Source of the DNA: Lachnospiraceae bacterium
Lineage (GTDB): Bacteria > Bacillota > Clostridia > Lachnospirales > Lachnospiraceae
Direction of reading: 5' to 3'
Assembly (NCBI GenBank): GCA_021202465.1
Contig: JAJQCZ010000060.1
Coordinates: forward strand, 1-64,000
DNA length: 64,000 nt
In this document: one piece after another, positions 44,070 to 53,063 of the stretch
Layout: the number at the start of each line of letters is the position of its first letter
Position numbering within the stretch: position 1 is the stretch's first letter
Made by a program: the position numbers and the translations under genes
The notes under the pieces: generated by a model
Databases searched by the model: none
Seen by the model: only the letters and a program-made list of their open reading frames with translations
Told to the model about the DNA's origin: nothing

Positions 44070-45256
44070 CACAGTCTCTGAAAATGGCCCTCAAATCCAT
44101 TGCGGGCAATAAGATGCGGGCCTTTCTGACCATGCTGGGCATCATCATCGGCGTGGTGGCTCTGGTGGTGCTGGTGAGTCTGGTGAACGGAGCCACCAGT
44201 TCCGTGACGGACGCGGTCTCCGACCTGGGAAACAGTCTGCTGACCGTCACCGTCTCCGACGACAAGGGCTCTCCGATCAAGCTTGATACGCTGACCGAGT
44301 GGGCGGCGGAAGAGGGCATCGGCGAGATCGCCCCCACGGCCTCTGCCTCCGCCACGGTGCGGGCCGACTCGGAGAGCGACAGCATCACTGTCTACGGCAC
44401 AACACCTTCTTATTATAATGTAGAGGGACTGAACCTCCTGCTGGGGCGGTTCCTCAAGACGACCGATGTGGACAATAACAATTATGTTTGCGTCATCAAT
44501 GAGACGACGGCCACGGACCTGATCGGCTATCTGGACTGTCTGGGCGAGGAAATCTACCTGGACGGCATGAAGTTCACGGTTGTCGGTGTGCTGGAGGATG
44601 ACGACAGTTCGCTGACCTCGGTGTTCAGCTCCGGTTCTCTGGTGGCTTATATTCCCTATACGACGCTCCTGCGTTTGCCCTCCTCTGTCAGCACCGACAT
44701 CACGGAATTCTATGTCAGCGCGGAGGATGAGAGCGACACGGAGACGGCGGAGGAAGCAATTACTGCTCTGCTCATGGATCGCTTCGAGGAGGACGAGGAC
44801 GCCTTCACGGTGTCGAGTCAAAACGTGCTGGAGGATGCGGTGAGCAGCATTACTTCGGTGCTGGCGGTCCTGCTGGGCGGCATCGCGGCCATTTCCCTGG
44901 TGGTCGGCGGCATCGGCATCATGAATATCATGATGGTGACCGTGACGGAGCGGACGCGGGAAATCGGCATCCGCAAGGCCATCGGCGCGACCCGGGGCGA
45001 GATCCTGCGCCAGTTTCTTCTGGAGGCCATCGTGCTCTGCATGATCGGCTGTGCCATCGGCATCTTTACCTCCTGGGTGATTCTGGAGCTGGTGACGGTG
45101 GCGGTGTCCAGCCTGAGCCTGAGCTTCGAGATGGACGGAACGGTGATGCTCATTGCTATTGTGTTCTGTTTCCTTATCGGCGTGATCTTCGGACTGTACC
45201 CTGCGAATAAGGCTGCGAAGATGAAACCCATCGACGCGCTGCACTACGGCGGCTGA
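44066..45256 (+). CDS. MacB-type ABC permease (FtsX fold)
   Basis: This 396-residue permease has one leading membrane helix (about 17-40), a MacB-periplasmic-type domain (about 45-265) and three closing helices (about 275-385). Cytosolic EIGIRKAIGATRGEIL is the usual coupling loop, and the C-terminus PANKAAKMKPIDALHYGG is the common MacB ending. With the ATPase it makes a 2+2 complex that acts mechanically on substrates outside the membrane. The substrate is unknown. Confidence 0.9.
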   Translation: MTQSLKMALKSIAGNKMRAFLTMLGIIIGVVALVVLVSLVNGATSSVTDAVSDLGNSLLTVTVSDDKGSPIKLDTLTEWAAEEGIGEIAPTASASATVRADSESDSITVYGTTPSYYNVEGLNLLLGRFLKTTDVDNNNYVCVINETTATDLIGYLDCLGEEIYLDGMKFTVVGVLEDDDSSLTSVFSSGSLVAYIPYTTLLRLPSSVSTDITEFYVSAEDESDTETAEEAITALLMDRFEEDEDAFTVSSQNVLEDAVSSITSVLAVLLGGIAAISLVVGGIGIMNIMMVTVTERTREIGIRKAIGATRGEILRQFLLEAIVLCMIGCAIGIFTSWVILELVTVAVSSLSLSFEMDGTVMLIAIVFCFLIGVIFGLYPANKAAKMKPIDALHYGG

Positions 45257-45274
45257 TCCGGGAAGGAGCGAATC

Positions 45275-48200
45275 ATGAAACAACGACTGCAGAAATTCGG
45301 ACAGAGAATCAAAAAGCTGTCTTTTTACAGGAAGAAACCGTTTTACGTTGTACTGATCGTCCTGCTTTCGCTGCTGATCGTGGCAGATGTGGCAGTGGCG
45401 GCGCTGCTGCCGACACAGACCATGAGCATGGGGCGGCAGAATATGGAAATCTCCGGCTCCTTCGGAGAGATGTCGGAGCTGCAGGACGGTGCGGAAGCGG
45501 AGAGTGCAGACTCCGCGGAGAAGGCAGCCGACGAAGACGGCGTAGAAGCGGAGACGAATGCGGCCTCGGGGGATGAAGCGGAAGTTGAGTCACAGGCCGC
45601 GGAGGAGAATGAAAACCGTGCAATGCCGGAGAATGACGCAGAAGTGGAAAGCGGCGCGGACTCCGAGGACGGCGCCGGTCAGGGCTTCGGCGGAGGCGCT
45701 CCCGGAGATAGTGAGATGCCTTCCATGGACAGTGAAGGAGAGATGCCTTCCATGGACAGCGACGCTGAGATGCCCTCGATGGATAGTGACGCAGAAGCAG
45801 AGAGCGCAGATTCCGACGCGGCCTCCGGAGAGTGGAACGGCCGACAGGATCGGAGCGACATGAGCACGGCGCAGACCGGTGGCGTGTTTGCTTTTCTGCA
45901 GACCGTGAAATCTCACTGGCTGCTGATCCTGATCGTGCTTGTACTTCTCGATGCGCTGTGCATTTTCATGTTGGTGCGGATCTCCCGCCGCGAAAGAAAA
46001 GCGGCGCTGGAGGCAGCGCGGGCGCGGGCGCAGGCGGACGGCGAAGTACACCTGGTCCGTCCGATGAAAAAGAAGAAGCATTCGCATTATCTGTGGATCA
46101 TTCCTTTGGTGGGTATGGCTCTGCTGGTGCTGGTGGTGAAATCGCTGTCGGCGCAGAGCAGTGAGGAATCGGCCGAGACAGAGGCCACGGTCCATTCCGG
46201 GACGGCGGAGCTCTCGGATATCAGCACCGTGGTGCCCGGTACAGGGACGCTCACGGAGCAGGATTCCGAGGATCTGGAGCTCCCGGAAGAAGTAGAGATC
46301 GAGGAATGGTATGTCTCCGACGGCGACACGGTTGAGGAAGGTGATAAGCTGGCGAAGGTGGATACGGTCTCTGTGATGACGGCGATCACCTCGGTGCAGG
46401 CGCAGATCGATGCCCTGGACGAGGAGCTGGCTGAGCATGAGGACGAGGAGATCTCCGATGAGATCACGGCTTCCGCGGACGGCCGGGTCATGGCCATCTA
46501 CGCCGAGGAGGATGTCAGCGTGACGGACACCATGTACGAAAATGCGGCGCTGATGCGTATTTCCCTGGATGGAGCTCTGGCGGTGTCCTTTGAGACGGAG
46601 GTTCTTTCCTCCGGCGAGACGGTGGAGGTGGTTCTGTCTGACGGTACGGAAGTAGACGGCAAGGTGGAGAGCGTCATCGACGGCATTGCGGTCGTCACCA
46701 TTTCCGATGAAGACGGCGAACTGGATGACAGCGTCCTGGTCTACACGGAGGACGGGGAACTGGCCGGCGAGGGCACGCTGTATATTCACAGCGAACTGAA
46801 GATTACCGGATTTTCCGGCACCGTGGAGGATATCGAAGTCTCCGTGGGAGACGAGATCGAGGCCGGTGACACGCTTCTGACCCTGACAGATACGGATTAT
46901 GAGGGTGAGTACGAGGCGCTGCTGGCGCAGCGCACGGAGCTGACCGATGAGATGCAGGAGCTCTTTGTCCTGTATCAGGACCAGTATATCTATGCCAGCT
47001 GCGCAGGAGTGATCTCCGGACTGGGAAGTACGTCGTCTTCGGCGGAGACGGACAATGAGGCTGCGGAGGATGACGTCGATTCTGATACGGACAATTCTTC
47101 CGAGGCCGGTGCTGATACGGATACGGATGCGGATACCGACACAGATTCTGATACCGACACAAGTACAGGTTCAGACACGGATACTGACGAGGACAGCGAT
47201 ACGGCTTCTTCGAACAGCCAGAATACGGTGACGACCGTGAAGAGCACGGCGGGAAATGCAGCCTCCGCGAACAGTGTCTCTGCCGTGAACGCCGTCTATA
47301 CATCCTCCTCTGTGACGCTCTGCACGGTGAATGCCGTGACGGGGAACTCTGCGGAAGAGACTTCGTCCGTGGAGGAGACGACAGAGGAAGCTGTGGACGC
47401 CGTTGCTGAGACAAACAGCGAGACAGAGACCACGACGGCGGAGGAGACCACAGAAGAGGCCGCAGAGACGGAGAGCTCAGAGGAAGAAACAAGTACCGAA
47501 GCGGAGAGCAGCGAGGAGGAGACCGAGGCGGCGACGGAACCTGCCATGCAGTCCGGCTATGCCAACTATGTCGGCGTCGTCAGTGTGATGAAGAACAGCA
47601 CGCTGGTGCTGTTCCTGCAGCCGGAGGCCTGTGAGATCAGTGATTACAGTGACCTGAGCGATATCGACCTGTCCGAGGAAAATATGACTGAGGTGTTGAC
47701 ATTGAAGCTGACTGACTCGACGCTGCTGTTCGCTTACTCAGACGGCAGCTGGACGACGCTCTCTGCGAGTGATCTCTCTGTCGGAGATACTTTGATCCTG
47801 ACCTACGATTCGGAGGACGAGGACAGTCGGAGCCTTGTGTGGATCGTCCAGGCGGAGAGCGCGGAGACGGAAACCGACGCGGCGCAGGAGAGTCAGGAGG
47901 CTTCGACGGGAAACGAGAACCAGTCGGAAAGTCAGGGCGGCGAAGAGACGGGGGCAGAGAATCTGACCGGTGGCTCGGAGAGCCTGGAAAATGGCAGTGA
48001 TGCCTCCGGGATGGATGCCGCGCAGGCACAGAGCGGTACGGCTTCGATGGATGGATCCGCACAGAGCGGCACGGCTTCCATGGACAGCTCGGCTCTGAGC
48101 AGCGCTGTATCCGATGTCACCGCCGAGACGGAGGAGGTCACGACCGAGGAGGCCGTGGAGAGTACCTACGGCATCACGGAGACCACCTGGCTGTCGGTGA

Positions 48201-48751
48201 CGCCGCAGGACACCATGACGATCACGATCACCGTGGATGAAATGGATATCCTCTCCCTGGAGGTAGGGCAGACGGCGCAGGTGACACTCAGTGCGCTGCC
48301 GGGTCAGTCCTTCGAGGGCGAAGTCACGGCCATCGACGTCAGCGGTACCAACTCCGGCGGCAGCACCAAATACACGGCCGAGATTACCATCGCCCGCGAG
48401 GAGGAGATGCTGGCCGGTATGAACAGTTCCGTGGTTATCACCATTTCCACTGAGGAGGATGTGCTGACGATCCCCGAGGCAGCGCTGGTGGAAGAGGACG
48501 GAAGCGTCTATGTCTACACCACCTATGATGAGGAGACCGATACGCTGGGCGGCCTGACGGAGGTGACGACCGGCGTGTCCGATGGCGAGAACGTGGAGAT
48601 CCTCAGTGGCCTGTCCGAGGGCGGTGAATACTATTACAGCTATCTGGATGTGGTCAACTACAGCTCCTCCACCGCTTCGTCTGCGAGCGGCAGCTTCTCC
48701 TTCAGCTCCCTCTTCGGGAGCAGCGGAGGCGGCCGCAGCGGCGGGCGGTAG
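45275..48751 (+). CDS. Very large MacA-like adaptor protein 2 with three membrane helices and acidic insert
   Basis: This 1158-residue paralogue of the 41640-43367 adaptor starts with a membrane helix (about 23-45), then an acidic linker with a repeated EMPSMDSD unit (about 145-172). Two more helices follow (about 213-238 and 272-290). From about 300 on it aligns with adaptor 1 (GTGTLTEQDSEDLELP, WYVSDGDTVEEGDKLAKV). An insert of about 375 residues (587-960) interrupts the adaptor fold. It holds an Asp/Thr-repeat stretch (about 605-650), Ser/Thr/Glu-rich sequence and a small beta domain (about 758-860). The beta-barrel resumes at about 964. It is the last gene of the operon. Confidence 0.75.
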   Translation: MKQRLQKFGQRIKKLSFYRKKPFYVVLIVLLSLLIVADVAVAALLPTQTMSMGRQNMEISGSFGEMSELQDGAEAESADSAEKAADEDGVEAETNAASGDEAEVESQAAEENENRAMPENDAEVESGADSEDGAGQGFGGGAPGDSEMPSMDSEGEMPSMDSDAEMPSMDSDAEAESADSDAASGEWNGRQDRSDMSTAQTGGVFAFLQTVKSHWLLILIVLVLLDALCIFMLVRISRRERKAALEAARARAQADGEVHLVRPMKKKKHSHYLWIIPLVGMALLVLVVKSLSAQSSEESAETEATVHSGTAELSDISTVVPGTGTLTEQDSEDLELPEEVEIEEWYVSDGDTVEEGDKLAKVDTVSVMTAITSVQAQIDALDEELAEHEDEEISDEITASADGRVMAIYAEEDVSVTDTMYENAALMRISLDGALAVSFETEVLSSGETVEVVLSDGTEVDGKVESVIDGIAVVTISDEDGELDDSVLVYTEDGELAGEGTLYIHSELKITGFSGTVEDIEVSVGDEIEAGDTLLTLTDTDYEGEYEALLAQRTELTDEMQELFVLYQDQYIYASCAGVISGLGSTSSSAETDNEAAEDDVDSDTDNSSEAGADTDTDADTDTDSDTDTSTGSDTDTDEDSDTASSNSQNTVTTVKSTAGNAASANSVSAVNAVYTSSSVTLCTVNAVTGNSAEETSSVEETTEEAVDAVAETNSETETTTAEETTEEAAETESSEEETSTEAESSEEETEAATEPAMQSGYANYVGVVSVMKNSTLVLFLQPEACEISDYSDLSDIDLSEENMTEVLTLKLTDSTLLFAYSDGSWTTLSASDLSVGDTLILTYDSEDEDSRSLVWIVQAESAETETDAAQESQEASTGNENQSESQGGEETGAENLTGGSESLENGSDASGMDAAQAQSGTASMDGSAQSGTASMDSSALSSAVSDVTAETEEVTTEEAVESTYGITETTWLSVTPQDTMTITITVDEMDILSLEVGQTAQVTLSALPGQSFEGEVTAIDVSGTNSGGSTKYTAEITIAREEEMLAGMNSSVVITISTEEDVLTIPEAALVEEDGSVYVYTTYDEETDTLGGLTEVTTGVSDGENVEILSGLSEGGEYYYSYLDVVNYSSSTASSASGSFSFSSLFGSSGGGRSGGR

Positions 48752-48842
48752 AGCCGACCATGCGTTTGCACGTAAAAGTGAATACCCTCCTGGCTGATTT
48801 AAACAGGTTTTTCGCAGAAAGGGAAGATTGTTAAATTTTTGA

Positions 48843-48871
48843 TTGACAATCCCGGCAGAACCCACTACAAT
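48843..48871 (+). promoter_or_regulatory. Predicted promoter of the alcohol dehydrogenase gene
   Basis: A consensus TTGACA (48843-48848) and TACAAT (48866-48871) are 17 bp apart. Confidence 0.75.
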
Positions 48872-48973
48872 ACAGATATTCATTTACATGAACATTTTGC
48901 CTGTGCATTTTTCAGTCGGGGGAGGCTGATAAAAATATGATCTCTGTGAGATGAAATCATAGGAGGAGACCAC

Positions 48974-50005
48974 ATGAAAGCACTCGTACTTGATCGGATC
49001 GATCACATCTCCCTGCAGGAAATGGAGAAGCCGCACATCACCCAGCCGGGTGACGCCATTGTCAAGATTGCTCTGACCACAATCTACGGAAGCGACCTGC
49101 ACCTGATTCACGGCCACATGAAATCCAATCCGCCCTACGTTCTCGGACATGAGATGGTGGGTGTTGTGGAATCAGTCGGCGAAGGCGTGACGAAGATCAA
49201 ACCTGGCGACCGGGTGGCCTGCCCGCCCGGAACCCACTGCGGATTCTGTGAGAACTGTAAGAAGGGCTGGTATGCGCACTGCCTGAACGGCGGTCCCATG
49301 GGAAGCGGCCTGGCGACAGGAGGAACGCATGCGGAGTACATTCTGATTCCCTATGCGGATGAGAACCTGGTTCCCATTCCGGAGACCGTGACCAATGAAC
49401 AGGCTCTTCTGGCGACGGACATCTTCGCGACGGGCTATACGGCTGTCAAGGACTGCGAACTGAAGCCCGGCGGAACCATCGTCATCATCGGACCGGGGCC
49501 GGTGGCGCTGGCAGCGGTGATCGCCGCGAAGCTGTTTAACCCCGGGAAGATCATCATTGCCGGACGTACACAGGAACGGCTGGATAAGGCGCTGGAGCTG
49601 GGCGCGCACGACGCGATCAACACCAGAAAGGAAGACATGGTGGCCAGAGTCATGGAGCTGACCGGCGGACGGGGCGCTGACGGCGTCGTGGAGACGGCGA
49701 GCGCGCAGAAGACGCTGGAGGATGGACTCCGCTGCCTGGGTGTTCATGGGATTCTTTCCATGGTGGGAATCCCCGGCGATGCGCTGAGCGTTCCTTTCCC
49801 GGAGGTCTTCATGAAGAACCTGACGATCCGCTTCGGGCTGGCAGATCTCAGCATGAATGAGCACATCCTGCAGCTGATTGAGGAAGGAAAGATCGACCTG
49901 ACGCCGCTGATCACACACTATTTCCCGCTGGAGGAGATTGAGACGGCCATCGATATGTTCGAAAATAAAAAGGACGGCTCCATCAAGATCGCGATTCGTC
50001 CGTAA
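48974..50005 (+). CDS. Zinc-type medium-chain alcohol dehydrogenase
   Basis: This 343-residue MDR-family dehydrogenase has the GroES-like N-domain (GHEMVGVVESVGEGVTKIKPGDRV with His59 and Glu60) and the four structural-zinc cysteines in CGFCENCKKGWYAHC. The Rossmann domain shows IIGPGPVALAAVIAAKLF. The first catalytic-zinc ligand, normally Cys in C-G-S/T-D, is Tyr38 (TTIYGSD). This is a single-base difference from a Cys codon. The enzyme may bind zinc differently or be impaired. Substrate is uncertain; the relatives reduce or oxidise secondary alcohols or sugars alcohols. It is monocistronic with strong promoter and terminator. Confidence 0.85.
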   Translation: MKALVLDRIDHISLQEMEKPHITQPGDAIVKIALTTIYGSDLHLIHGHMKSNPPYVLGHEMVGVVESVGEGVTKIKPGDRVACPPGTHCGFCENCKKGWYAHCLNGGPMGSGLATGGTHAEYILIPYADENLVPIPETVTNEQALLATDIFATGYTAVKDCELKPGGTIVIIGPGPVALAAVIAAKLFNPGKIIIAGRTQERLDKALELGAHDAINTRKEDMVARVMELTGGRGADGVVETASAQKTLEDGLRCLGVHGILSMVGIPGDALSVPFPEVFMKNLTIRFGLADLSMNEHILQLIEEGKIDLTPLITHYFPLEEIETAIDMFENKKDGSIKIAIRP

Positions 50006-50040
50006 GTAAAACCGCAAACCCTTCGGGTGATTCAGACATG

Positions 50041-50088
50041 AAAATCCACAGACTCCATCTGTTCGTGCAGAGGAGGCTGTGGATTTTT
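50041..50088 (+). terminator. Terminator of the alcohol dehydrogenase gene
   Basis: AAAATCCACAG (50041-50051) pairs with CTGTGGATTTT (50077-50087), followed by more T. Confidence 0.85.
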
Positions 50089-50166
50089 TGACAGTATCCC
50101 TTTTATGCAATAATAAAAAACTATTTTAGATTTGCATCGTTGGATGGTATTTATCGGGAGATGTGG

Positions 50167-50445
50167 TTAGCAATAGAAACGAATTTCTCTAAAATAAGAA
50201 AGCCATTTTTCTTCGATTTCCGCATGCCGTGCCTCTGCAATATCCATAATATATCGCAGTTTGCGAAGTGGAATTTTAGAATTATTGTGGCATAAAAGAC
50301 ATCCGCCGGCACGGGTAATCCATATCTTTGCCGTATTTTCACTGGGGACTTCCTGAGAGACATGGATATGAATCGGTTCAACGGGTTTATTCTCGTTCGA
50401 CCAGAAATAGATCAGATAGGAGCCGACTTTAAAAATTTGCGGCAT
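50167..50445 (-). CDS. DUF4160 domain protein
   Basis: This 92-residue protein matches DUF4160: it begins MPQIFKVGSYLIYFWSNE, then PIHIHVS and later RKLRYIMDIAEARHAEIEEKW. The family is found in two-gene units with DUF2442 or other small proteins and is suspected to be part of toxin-antitoxin-like pairs. The ATG at 50445 follows GGAGGATTTGACA, and the start overlaps the upstream gene by 17 bp. The partner here is not DUF2442. Function is unknown. Confidence 0.75.
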   Translation of the reverse strand: MPQIFKVGSYLIYFWSNENKPVEPIHIHVSQEVPSENTAKIWITRAGGCLLCHNNSKIPLRKLRYIMDIAEARHAEIEEKWLSYFREIRFYC

Positions 50446-50707
50446 TGTCAAATCCTCCCTCGCGTGCCAGACGGATGACAATGTGTGCTACTGTCTGGAG
50501 ATATTCCTGAAAATTTTCGATTTCTTCGGAAGAAAAACCTTCAATGTTCTTCCACTCGTAAGAAGGAAGATAACACTCTGCAGAGTGAAAGCCGCCATAA
50601 ACGGGTTTCTCAAAGTATACTTTTACGGTTTCAGTTCCATTGACATCGTAGGTATCGGAATGAACAACCTCTGTTTTATCTCCCAAAGTCATAAATGGAT
50701 ACATCAT
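50429..50707 (-). CDS. Small protein paired with DUF4160
   Basis: This 92-residue protein has no family I recognise. A beta-rich N-terminal part (TYDVNGTETVKVYFEKPVYG) is followed by an acidic helix (SSEEIENFQEYLQTVAHIVI). The ATG at 50707 (or 50704) follows AGGAGG at 10 bp. A longer reading from 50827 would start inside the promoter. It overlaps the DUF4160 gene by 17 bp, so the two are coupled and likely act together. Confidence 0.6.
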   Translation of the reverse strand: MMYPFMTLGDKTEVVHSDTYDVNGTETVKVYFEKPVYGGFHSAECYLPSYEWKNIEGFSSEEIENFQEYLQTVAHIVIRLAREGGFDNAANF

Positions 50708-50797
50708 GAAGGAAACACCTCCTACTGTCTTTGAATCAGATCTGGCAAGAACGTCTTTTCCCAAAGGAAGAGTCGGAGAAAAGGTAATCATAAGGGC

Positions 50798-50806
50798 AGT
50801 ATAACA
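50798..50806 (-). promoter_or_regulatory. Extended -10 promoter of the DUF4160 pair
   Basis: On the minus strand TG-T-TATACT is an extended -10 element. No clear -35 element is present. It is about 90 bp upstream of the first start codon. Confidence 0.45.
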
Positions 50807-50847
50807 TATATTTCTTCGTCGCACCACCGCGCTTCTTGTAAATTCCC

Positions 50848-50944
50848 CTTACAATTCCGCTTCCGGACAAATTTATTCTTTACTTTCATTTTACAAAAGC
50901 CTTACCGTGAAAGGATATTTCGCGGCAGAGCTTCGTGCTACACT
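50848..50944 (+). promoter_or_regulatory. Pho box array and promoter of pstS
   Basis: TTTACT (50879), TTTACA (50890) and CTTACC (50901) repeat at exactly 11-bp steps. One more hexamer, CTTACA, lies upstream at 50848. This matches the TT(A/C/T)ACA repeats bound by PhoP/PhoB in Firmicutes. A -10 element TACACT lies at 50939-50944 with no good -35, as in activator-dependent Pho promoters. The PhoB encoded at 62471 is the likely regulator. Confidence 0.75.
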
Positions 50945-51025
50945 CTGACTGTGCCTTGAGAGAGGCAGAAAACGAAAAGCAGGCTCCCGAAAAGGAGGAG
51001 CCATACAGAAAAGGAGTGAAGTACA

Positions 51026-51982
51026 ATGAGAAAATCAGCAAAATTCGTCAGTACCCTGTGTGTCCTGACCCTGGCCATGAGCGCTCTGGCCGGATGCAGC
51101 AGCAGTTCGTCCACCACGACGACGGCGGAGACGACCGCGGCAGAGACCACGGCAGAGCAGACCACCGCGGCAGCGACCGAAGCGGACACCAGCGAGGCGG
51201 CTGCAGAATCCGAGGCCGGCGAAGCGGCAGAAATTTCTACCGATATCACGGGAACGATTTCCATGGCGGGCAGCACTTCGATGGAGAAGCTGGCTAACGC
51301 GGTAGCGGAAGCCTTCCCGGAGACCTACACCGGCGTGACGGTGACGGCTGAGTTCACCGGATCCTCTGCGGGCATCGAGTCCCTGCTGGCCGGCAGCGTC
51401 GACATCGGCAACTCTTCCCGGAATCTGAAGGATGAGGAGATCGAGGCCGGTGCGGTGGAGAACATCGTAGCAATCGACGGCATCGCAGTGGTCGTGGATA
51501 CGGCCAACACCGTGGAAGACCTGACGCAGGAGCAGCTGATCCAGATTTATACCGGCGAGGTTTCCAACTGGAGTGAGGTCGGAGGTGAGGATCAGGCGAT
51601 CGTCGTGGTCGGACGTGAGTCCGGTTCCGGTACCCGGGGCGCTTTTGAAGAAATCCTGGGCATCGAGGATGCCTGCGCTTACGCCAATGAACTGGACAGC
51701 ACCGGTGCTGTGATGGCGAAGGTTGCTTCCACCCCCGGCGCGATCGGCTATGTGTCCCTCGATGTGCTGGATGACACTGTGAAGGCTGTGACTCTCGAGG
51801 GCGTAGAGGCGACCGAGGAGAACATCAAGGACGGCAGCTATTTCCTGCAGAGACCGTTTGTCATGGCGACGCTCGGCGAGATTTCGGAGCAGAGCGAGGC
51901 GGTGCAGGCTCTGTTCGCCTGGCTGCAGTCTGACGCGGGCAAGGAAGTGATCACCTCCGTAGGATTGATCACGGTCGACTAA
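51026..51982 (+). CDS. pstS: Phosphate-binding lipoprotein PstS
   Basis: This 318-residue lipoprotein has a signal peptide ending in the lipobox LAGC (Cys24), then a Ser/Thr/Ala/Glu-rich linker (about 25-70). The substrate-binding domain contains GSTSMEKLANA, FTGSSAGIESLLAGSVDIGNSSR and GRESGSGTRGAFEE. The last two are the phosphate-contact motifs of the PstS family. It captures phosphate outside the membrane for PstCAB. The gene leads the operon under the Pho boxes and is followed by a hairpin at 52018. Confidence 0.93.
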   Translation: MRKSAKFVSTLCVLTLAMSALAGCSSSSSTTTTAETTAAETTAEQTTAAATEADTSEAAAESEAGEAAEISTDITGTISMAGSTSMEKLANAVAEAFPETYTGVTVTAEFTGSSAGIESLLAGSVDIGNSSRNLKDEEIEAGAVENIVAIDGIAVVVDTANTVEDLTQEQLIQIYTGEVSNWSEVGGEDQAIVVVGRESGSGTRGAFEEILGIEDACAYANELDSTGAVMAKVASTPGAIGYVSLDVLDDTVKAVTLEGVEATEENIKDGSYFLQRPFVMATLGEISEQSEAVQALFAWLQSDAGKEVITSVGLITVD

Positions 51983-52017
51983 CAGATTAACAAATCGTTT
52001 TAATCACACACGTACGT

Positions 52018-52047
52018 TTTCCGCCCGACCGTATGGCCGGGCGGAAA
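52018..52047 (+). terminator. Hairpin between pstS and pstC
   Basis: TTTCCGCCCG (52018-52027) and CGGGCGGAAA (52038-52047) form a perfect 10-bp stem with no T-run. It may attenuate readthrough or protect the pstS mRNA, giving more binding protein than permease. Confidence 0.6.
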
Positions 52048-52142
52048 TGTCCTAAGGATGCGCAGGGTTGGAGCAGATTTTCTGCGGCCTGCGCGGCGGC
52101 AGAAGGCGAAGAAATACCTTCTGTCCGATTCATGGAGGAGTT

Positions 52143-53063
52143 ATGAATTCCATCGTCGCCAATCGGGCATCTAAATCTACTGTGGAGAGGGCGGCCGGTT
52201 TGATTTTTACCGTCTGCGGTCTGGTTGCTATTCTGGCTGTCGCCTCCATCACCTTATATATGATTCTTAAGGGCACGCCGGCCCTGACCAATGTGGGAAT
52301 CGGGGAGCTGCTCTTCGGTACGGTCTGGAAACCGGATGCGGCGGATCCCAGCTACGGGATCCTGTATGTCATCCTGACATCCATCGTCGGCACGACCATG
52401 GCCATCATTCTGGGCGTTCCGATCGGCCTGATGACGGCAGTCTTTCTGGCGGAGGTGGCGCCGCCCCGGCTGGCGGGCATCGTCAAGCCGGCCGTGGAGC
52501 TGCTGGCAGGCATCCCTTCGGTCATTTACGGTCTGCTGGGTCTGATGATCCTGAATCCGCTGATGTACAAGCTGGAGCTGCTGATCTTTAAAAATTCATC
52601 GACACATCAGTTTACCGGAGGCTCCAACCTGCTTTCGGCGGTGCTGGTCCTGGCGGTCATGATCCTGCCCACTGTCATCAACATCAGTGAGTCGGCGCTG
52701 CGGGCCGTGCCGGGGCATCTGCGGAGCGCGTCCCTGGCTCTGGGAGCTTCTTCCATCCAGACCATTTTCCGGGTGACCATTCCCGCGGCCAAGTCGGGCA
52801 TCATTTCCGCAATCGTGCTGGGCGTGGGCCGGGCCATCGGCGAGGCCATGGCCATCACGCTGGTCTCGGGCAGCTCGGTGAATTTCCCGCTGCCGTTCAA
52901 CTCGGTGCGCTTCCTGACCACTGCCATCGTCAGCGAGATGTCCTACGCCAGCGGGACGCACCGGCAGGTCCTCTTTACCATCGGTCTGATCCTGTTTGTC
53001 TTTATCATGATCATCAATGTCAGTCTGACCAGGATCCTCAAGAGAGGGGAGGTGAGCGAATGA
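52143..53063 (+). CDS. pstC: Phosphate ABC permease PstC
   Basis: This 306-residue permease has six membrane helices and the binding-protein-dependent transport loop GRAIGEAMAITLVSGS. RSASLALGASSIQTIFRVTIPAAKSGI is the coupling helix, typical of PstC. The start at 52143 follows TGGAGGAG; an in-frame start at 52068 lacks an SD and adds 25 poorly conserved residues. It overlaps pstA by 4 bp. It forms the channel with PstA. Confidence 0.92.
   Translation: MNSIVANRASKSTVERAAGLIFTVCGLVAILAVASITLYMILKGTPALTNVGIGELLFGTVWKPDAADPSYGILYVILTSIVGTTMAIILGVPIGLMTAVFLAEVAPPRLAGIVKPAVELLAGIPSVIYGLLGLMILNPLMYKLELLIFKNSSTHQFTGGSNLLSAVLVLAVMILPTVINISESALRAVPGHLRSASLALGASSIQTIFRVTIPAAKSGIISAIVLGVGRAIGEAMAITLVSGSSVNFPLPFNSVRFLTTAIVSEMSYASGTHRQVLFTIGLILFVFIMIINVSLTRILKRGEVSE

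Noticed and set aside
45700-45795. Tandem repeat considered as CRISPR-like
   Set aside because: It encodes EMPSMDSD-type units in frame, with no spacers.
47080-47215. Short tandem GATACN repeats, considered as a CRISPR or minisatellite
   Set aside because: They encode an Asp/Thr-rich stretch in frame in the large adaptor protein, have no spacers, and no cas gene is near.
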